A stretch of 47,901 nt of DNA, taken from NCBI GenBank assembly GCA_945271295.1, contig CALYPG010000021.1, positions 1-47,901 of the forward strand, in the 5' to 3' direction. The notes below the pieces were generated by a model. That model searched no databases, had not been told where the DNA came from, and worked only from the letters and a program-made list of their open reading frames with translations. The DNA is from an uncultured Gilliamella sp. (GTDB lineage Bacteria; Pseudomonadota; Gammaproteobacteria; Enterobacterales; Orbaceae). A program made the translations under genes and the position numbers. Shown here in pieces: positions 44,804-47,901 of this stretch. Every line of letters begins with the position of its first letter. Positions within the stretch are counted from its first letter, which is position 1.

Positions 44804-45844
44804 TTAATTACTAACTATTAGATCAACAATTTCAATATTTTTAAGCCCACCATAAACGTCATACCACGGTGTTGCATATTGTTGTAAAATCTTGTTGAGA
44901 TGTTCAATATTTTCACGACCAGTTGAATCTAACCAACGTTTTAATCCTTCTTTACCATCTTTGGCATAAGCGGCTACACCTTCAAACCATGTTGCGCGAC
45001 CACCTAAAATACCACTATATTTAGCCCCATTATCGCCAGCAAAAATCAATTCTTCATGGAAAGTTTTGGTTGGCACACCAGCACTTAAATAAATAAAAGG
45101 ACGGGTTGCAATATCACTGGCTTGTTTAAAGTAATCAGCAGCTTGTTTTTGCGAATAAACCGCAACATTATTGCCGTTAAATCCCTCTACATTTTTAAAC
45201 AACACTGGAACTTCCACTTTTAAAACATCAATGTAATACTGATCTTTAGTGAATTCTTTAATGGTATTAATCACTTTTTGTGGTTTGATTTTAGCAAACT
45301 CAGGACTTTTATCATCAGTAATCACATTATCATAAACAATAGGTTCTACAAAAACTGGAATATCAGCGGCTCTGGCTTCGTTACCTAAACGTTCTAAAAA
45401 GGCGTGTTTTTTATCTAAAATATCTTGTGGATCATCTGGATTATAATAAACAAGTACTTTGGCAGCATCCGCCCCTTTTTTCAATAAACGTTGTAATGAG
45501 TCTTCTGGTAGGATATCAGGTAATCGACCGGGAGTATTGGCGTCATATCCGGTTTTCTCATAAGACATTATTAATCCGGCATTTTTATTCTTTTTAGCCA
45601 TGCCTTTAAAACCATATTCTTCATCTAATAAAATTGCACTAACATATTTAGTCAATTCTTGTGAAACCAGCTCTTTAAATTCATAAACCATATCAATGTG
45701 ATAACGGTCCTTTCCAACAGCTGATTCCATCATTTTAACCATTGATCCACGCTGATCAATTGCTAAAGCTGCAATAACGCCTTCTTGATTTGACAATTGT
45801 TGCATACGTGTAAATTTGCCACGAGACATTCTTTTTATAGCCAT
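44804..45844 (-). CDS. Tagatose-1,6-bisphosphate aldolase, class I (LacD family)
   Basis: LacD cleaves tagatose-1,6-bisphosphate to glyceraldehyde-3-phosphate and dihydroxyacetone phosphate by a Schiff base. The 346-residue protein shows AALAIDQRGSMVKMM (about 26-40), ILLDEEYGFKG, VLVYYNPDDP, FVEPIVYD, the predicted Schiff-base Lys209 in DVLKVEVPV, PFIYLSAGVPTKTF and GILGGRATW. This family is typical of streptococci, staphylococci and lactobacilli; enteric bacteria usually use class II GatY/KbaY. No tagatose-6-phosphate kinase is nearby. ATG 45844 is preferred over ATG 45859 because GGAG 9 nt upstream of it overlaps the latter. Confidence 0.85.
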   Translation of the reverse strand: MAIKRMSRGKFTRMQQLSNQEGVIAALAIDQRGSMVKMMESAVGKDRYHIDMVYEFKELVSQELTKYVSAILLDEEYGFKGMAKKNKNAGLIMSYEKTGYDANTPGRLPDILPEDSLQRLLKKGADAAKVLVYYNPDDPQDILDKKHAFLERLGNEARAADIPVFVEPIVYDNVITDDKSPEFAKIKPQKVINTIKEFTKDQYYIDVLKVEVPVLFKNVEGFNGNNVAVYSQKQAADYFKQASDIATRPFIYLSAGVPTKTFHEELIFAGDNGAKYSGILGGRATWFEGVAAYAKDGKEGLKRWLDSTGRENIEHLNKILQQYATPWYDVYGGLKNIEIVDLIVSN

Positions 45845-45991
45845 TTTGTAAATCTCCATTTAATAAATTGCACTTATTGTATGTTTATTGTCCGGTTGTT
45901 TATTAATCATTTGTGCTAGATCTGACTTTAAATAAATTTTTTATAAATCAATCTGTTTTTATGACTTTGACATTCTGATTAATGGAAAAAA

Positions 45992-46037
45992 TAATTGCAT
46001 AGTGCAATTAATTTAGTAACAACATTAAAATTACTAA
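45992..46037. promoter_or_regulatory. Two palindromes in the lacD-MFS divergent control region
   Basis: TAATTGCATAGTGCAATTA (45992-46010) is a perfect 8-bp-arm palindrome with a 3-bp centre. TTAGTAA (46013-46019) and TTACTAA (46031-46037) form a second inverted repeat with an 11-bp spacer. Both lie mid-way between the divergent lacD and MFS genes, where a shared regulator would bind. No regulator gene is adjacent. Confidence 0.45.
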
Positions 46038-46069
46038 TAAAGAGGTTATTTCTTTTAAAAAAGAAACAG

Positions 46070-46120
46070 TTGAGGTATAGTAGTACAAATTAATATACTG
46101 TATGTAAATATTTATTTACA
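46070..46120 (+). promoter_or_regulatory. Promoter and start-site palindrome upstream of the MFS gene
   Basis: TTGAGG (46070-46075) and TATACT (46094-46099) are separated by 18 bp, a reasonable sigma70 promoter. The expected transcription start falls within TGTAAATATTTATTTACA (46103-46120), an 18-bp palindrome ending at the ribosome site. This could be an operator that blocks initiation or a leader hairpin that masks the ribosome site. TTTCTTTT/AAAAGAAA just upstream of the -35 is another short inverted repeat. Confidence 0.5.
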
Positions 46121-46129
46121 AGGATGATT

Positions 46130-47449
46130 ATGTCGTACTCTGCAACGGTCTCACAAACACGTGGTTTAAGTAATCAAGATTATAAAACCTTAGCACTTTC
46201 TGCATTAGGAGGGGCATTAGAGTTTTACGATTTTATTATTTTTGTCTTTTTTTCAATTACTATTAGCCATCTATTTTTCCCTATTGATATGCCAACATGG
46301 TTAAGTCAAGTACAAACTTTTGGTATTTTTGCTGCCGGATATTTAATTCGTCCATTTGGTGGTATTGTCATGGCGCATTTCGGCGATTTATTTGGTCGTA
46401 AACGGATGTTTACGTTAAGTATATTACTCATGGCGTTACCGACGCTCTTTATTGGTTGTTTACCAACCTATACCACAATTGGTATTTTTGCTCCTTTATT
46501 GCTATTGCTTATGCGATTATGCCAGGGTTTGGCTGTGGGCGGTGAAGTTCCCGGAGCTTGGACTTTTGTTGCTGAGCATGTACCAAAGAACAAGATTGGT
46601 TTAGCTTGTGGAATTTTAACCAGCGGATTAAGTTTAGGGATTTTATTGGGTTCATTAGTATCAACAGTAATGAATAAAAGTGTAACACCTGAACAAATGA
46701 TGGATTGGGGATGGCGAATCCCGTTTATTATTGGGGGTATTTTTGGTTTAATCGCTATGTATTTACGTCGATGGCTAAAAGAAACGCCCATTTTTTTAGC
46801 GATCCAAAAACGTAAGCAACAAGAATTATCGAAAAAACTTCCGATAGTAACCGTTATTACTCAATATTTGCCTCAAACTATTTTATCTATGTTACTTACT
46901 TGGGTTTTATCTGCTGGTATCATGGTTATCATGTTGATGACTCCGATTTTGTTACAAAAGCAGTTTGGGTTCTCCGCGATTGATGCATTACAAGGGAATA
47001 TTTTAGCCATTATCGGACTTATTATTAGCTGTACTTTCTATGGGATGATGATGGACAGATTTGCTATGGGTAAAGTGCTATTTATTGGATGTATTATTGC
47101 CGCCATTATTATCACTATTTTTTATTTATCTTTGGATAATCCTCATCTTTTATTTATTACCTATCCGTTAGCTGGTTTTGCTGTTGGGATTGTTGGTTCT
47201 TTCGCTTATTTCATGGTGAAAGTGTTTCCTACCGAAATCCGTTATAGTGGCGTGTCATTTTCGTTTAATATGGCTTATGCAATTGCTGGTGGTTTAACGC
47301 CATTACTGATTTCTTTTTTTAGTGATTTCCTCAGCAAAATGGCACCGGCATTTTATGTTGTTACGTTATTTATTTTAGGGGCTGTAATTGGATTGTTTTT
47401 GTTAATCCATAATAATAGTGAACGCTATGTTGCAAAAGATATTTCATAA
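46130..47449 (+). CDS. MFS transporter, metabolite:H+ symporter (MHS) family
   Basis: This is a 439-residue twelve-helix transporter of the MHS family, which includes ProP, ShiA, KgtP and YhjE and carries organic acids, osmolytes or other metabolites. Family marks are ALGGALEFYDFIIFVFF in helix 1, RPFGGIVMAHFGDLFGRKRMF (the MFS loop 2-3 signature, about 78-98), RLCQGLAVGGEVPGAWTF in helix 4, and KVFPTEIRYSGVSFSFNMAYAIAGG in the C-terminal half. The substrate cannot be told. ATG 46130 is preferred since ATG 46124 is part of the AAGGAT ribosome site. It is divergent from lacD. Confidence 0.85.
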   Translation: MSYSATVSQTRGLSNQDYKTLALSALGGALEFYDFIIFVFFSITISHLFFPIDMPTWLSQVQTFGIFAAGYLIRPFGGIVMAHFGDLFGRKRMFTLSILLMALPTLFIGCLPTYTTIGIFAPLLLLLMRLCQGLAVGGEVPGAWTFVAEHVPKNKIGLACGILTSGLSLGILLGSLVSTVMNKSVTPEQMMDWGWRIPFIIGGIFGLIAMYLRRWLKETPIFLAIQKRKQQELSKKLPIVTVITQYLPQTILSMLLTWVLSAGIMVIMLMTPILLQKQFGFSAIDALQGNILAIIGLIISCTFYGMMMDRFAMGKVLFIGCIIAAIIITIFYLSLDNPHLLFITYPLAGFAVGIVGSFAYFMVKVFPTEIRYSGVSFSFNMAYAIAGGLTPLLISFFSDFLSKMAPAFYVVTLFILGAVIGLFLLIHNNSERYVAKDIS

Positions 47450-47505
47450 TAACTAGTGATGCTAATAATCAATTTTCCTTATTAATATTGTGTAAAATTC
47501 AGAGT

Positions 47506-47529
47506 AGACAGAGAATAACCTCTGTCTTT
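47506..47529 (+). terminator. Terminator downstream of the MFS gene
   Basis: AGACAGAG (47506-47513) pairs perfectly with CTCTGTCT (47520-47527) across a 6-base loop, followed by a short T-containing stretch. It lies 56 bp after the MFS stop and before the IS30 element end. The T-tract is weak, so efficiency is uncertain. Confidence 0.6.
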
Positions 47530-47606
47530 CTAATATGTTATAAACCTGTTCAGATTTTATGATGATGGTTATTTGTAAAAAAGCGTACTAATCACTTCTT
47601 ATTTTT

Positions 47607-47901
47607 TGACAAAAAGTTTCAGGTCAAGCATACGTTTCAATCAAATGCAGGTGCTGAATTCAACATCTAAGTGCGAATCGAGTTAGTAAAAGGCTTGATA
47701 AGGTGTTTTATACTTGAGCCTTTTTCTTGGACGATGATTAAGTCGATTTTCGACCGCTTTAATCTCTTCATCACTGATGCTATCAAATACCATTCTCTTT
47801 GGAAAGTATTGTCTGATTAATCCACTCGTATTTTCGTTTGTCCCTCGCTCCCAGGATGAATATGGATGAGCGAAATAAAATTTACACCTCAGACGCTCTG
47901 C
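47607..47901 (-). mobile_element. IS30-family element, 3' part (transposase C-terminal 72 residues plus right end)
   Basis: On the - strand, 47901-47683 encodes the last 72 residues of an IS30-family transposase, open at the window edge. HPYSSWERGTNENTSGLIRQ carries the final catalytic Glu of the DDE triad. FPKRMVFDSISDEEI follows, and the end is NHRPRKRLKYKTPYQAFY with TAA. The first 20-odd bases after the stop match those after the left-edge transposase. A 36-bp end motif at 47607-47642 (reverse strand GAAACGTATGCTTGACCTG) matches the left-edge end. It differs from the left copy in stop codon and 3' flank, so the two are related but diverged elements. Confidence 0.9.

Noticed and set aside
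1-47901. Composite transposon formed by the two flanking IS30 elements
   Set aside because: The interior carries essential core genes (proS, glyQS, hemE, hupA) in conserved chromosomal order, far too large and too ordinary for mobile cargo; the elements are also diverged and cut by the window edges.
1-47901. tRNA, rRNA, CRISPR array or defence island
   Set aside because: No cloverleaf-like gene, regular short repeats with spacers, or defence-associated protein was seen on either strand by eye; a covariance-model scan would be needed to exclude small RNAs.

Overview
The window is AT-rich chromosomal DNA from a gammaproteobacterium. Nearly every protein reads as a close relative of an Enterobacterales/Pasteurellales-type protein: MutH, Dps, SerA-RpiA-ArgP, HemE-YjaG-HupA, GlyQS, EnvC, RapZ, BepA, XerD-DsbC-RecJ, Mpl. 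The low GC, the sugar-PTS content and the IS30-type elements fit the order Orbales (Gilliamella-like gut symbionts) best, but that placement is inference. No tRNA, rRNA, CRISPR array, prophage or defence system was found.

Edges. Both ends lie inside IS30-family elements. The last codons of a transposase on the + strand occupy 1-70, and the C-terminal 72 residues of a second, diverged copy lie on the - strand at 47683-47901. Their 3' ends face inward. Each is followed by the same 36-bp end motif. Two further solo copies of that motif sit inside the window, upstream of hemE and downstream of xerD.

0.2-13.4 kb: arginine synthesis and sugar-alcohol uptake. argA lies behind a tandem ARG box. A leftward L-sorbose operon follows (sorF-sorB-sorA-sorM-sorE-sorC), encoding a complete mannose-family PTS, L-sorbose-1-phosphate reductase and the SorC regulator. 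It has no sorD. After mutH, a flavin reductase and dps comes a complete rightward glucitol operon, srlA-srlE-srlB-srlD-gutM-srlR. SrlD makes fructose-6-phosphate from glucitol-6-phosphate, which is exactly the step missing from the sorbose operon, so the two operons probably form one pathway.

13.5-31.9 kb: housekeeping. Serine synthesis and pentose phosphate (serA, rpiA, argP); heme and nucleoid (hemE, yjaG, hupA); tRNA quality control (ybaK); glyQS; cell division and envelope (envC, yibQ); rapZ, rdgB, rluA, dsbB, rluC, a histidine phosphatase and the outer-membrane protease bepA.

32-47.7 kb: a lipoprotein tyrosine/dual-specificity phosphatase downstream of proS, a small unrecognised membrane-anchored protein, sdaA, nnrDE, mpl, the conserved xerD-dsbC-recJ operon, a six-helix membrane protein coupled to grxB, and a divergent pair formed by a Firmicutes-type class I tagatose-1,6-bisphosphate aldolase (lacD) and an MHS-family MFS transporter. 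The region between that pair is crowded with palindromes.

No wholly new system was evident. The most interesting signals are the split sorbose pathway, candidate SrlR operators shared by srlA and srlR, long intercistronic hairpins in both PTS operons, the dispersed IS30 end motif, and the lacD/MFS control region. No gene-free stretch exceeds 300 bases. The longest (1-286, 6819-7067, 8980-9247, 43090-43380, 45845-46129) are described in the feature entries.
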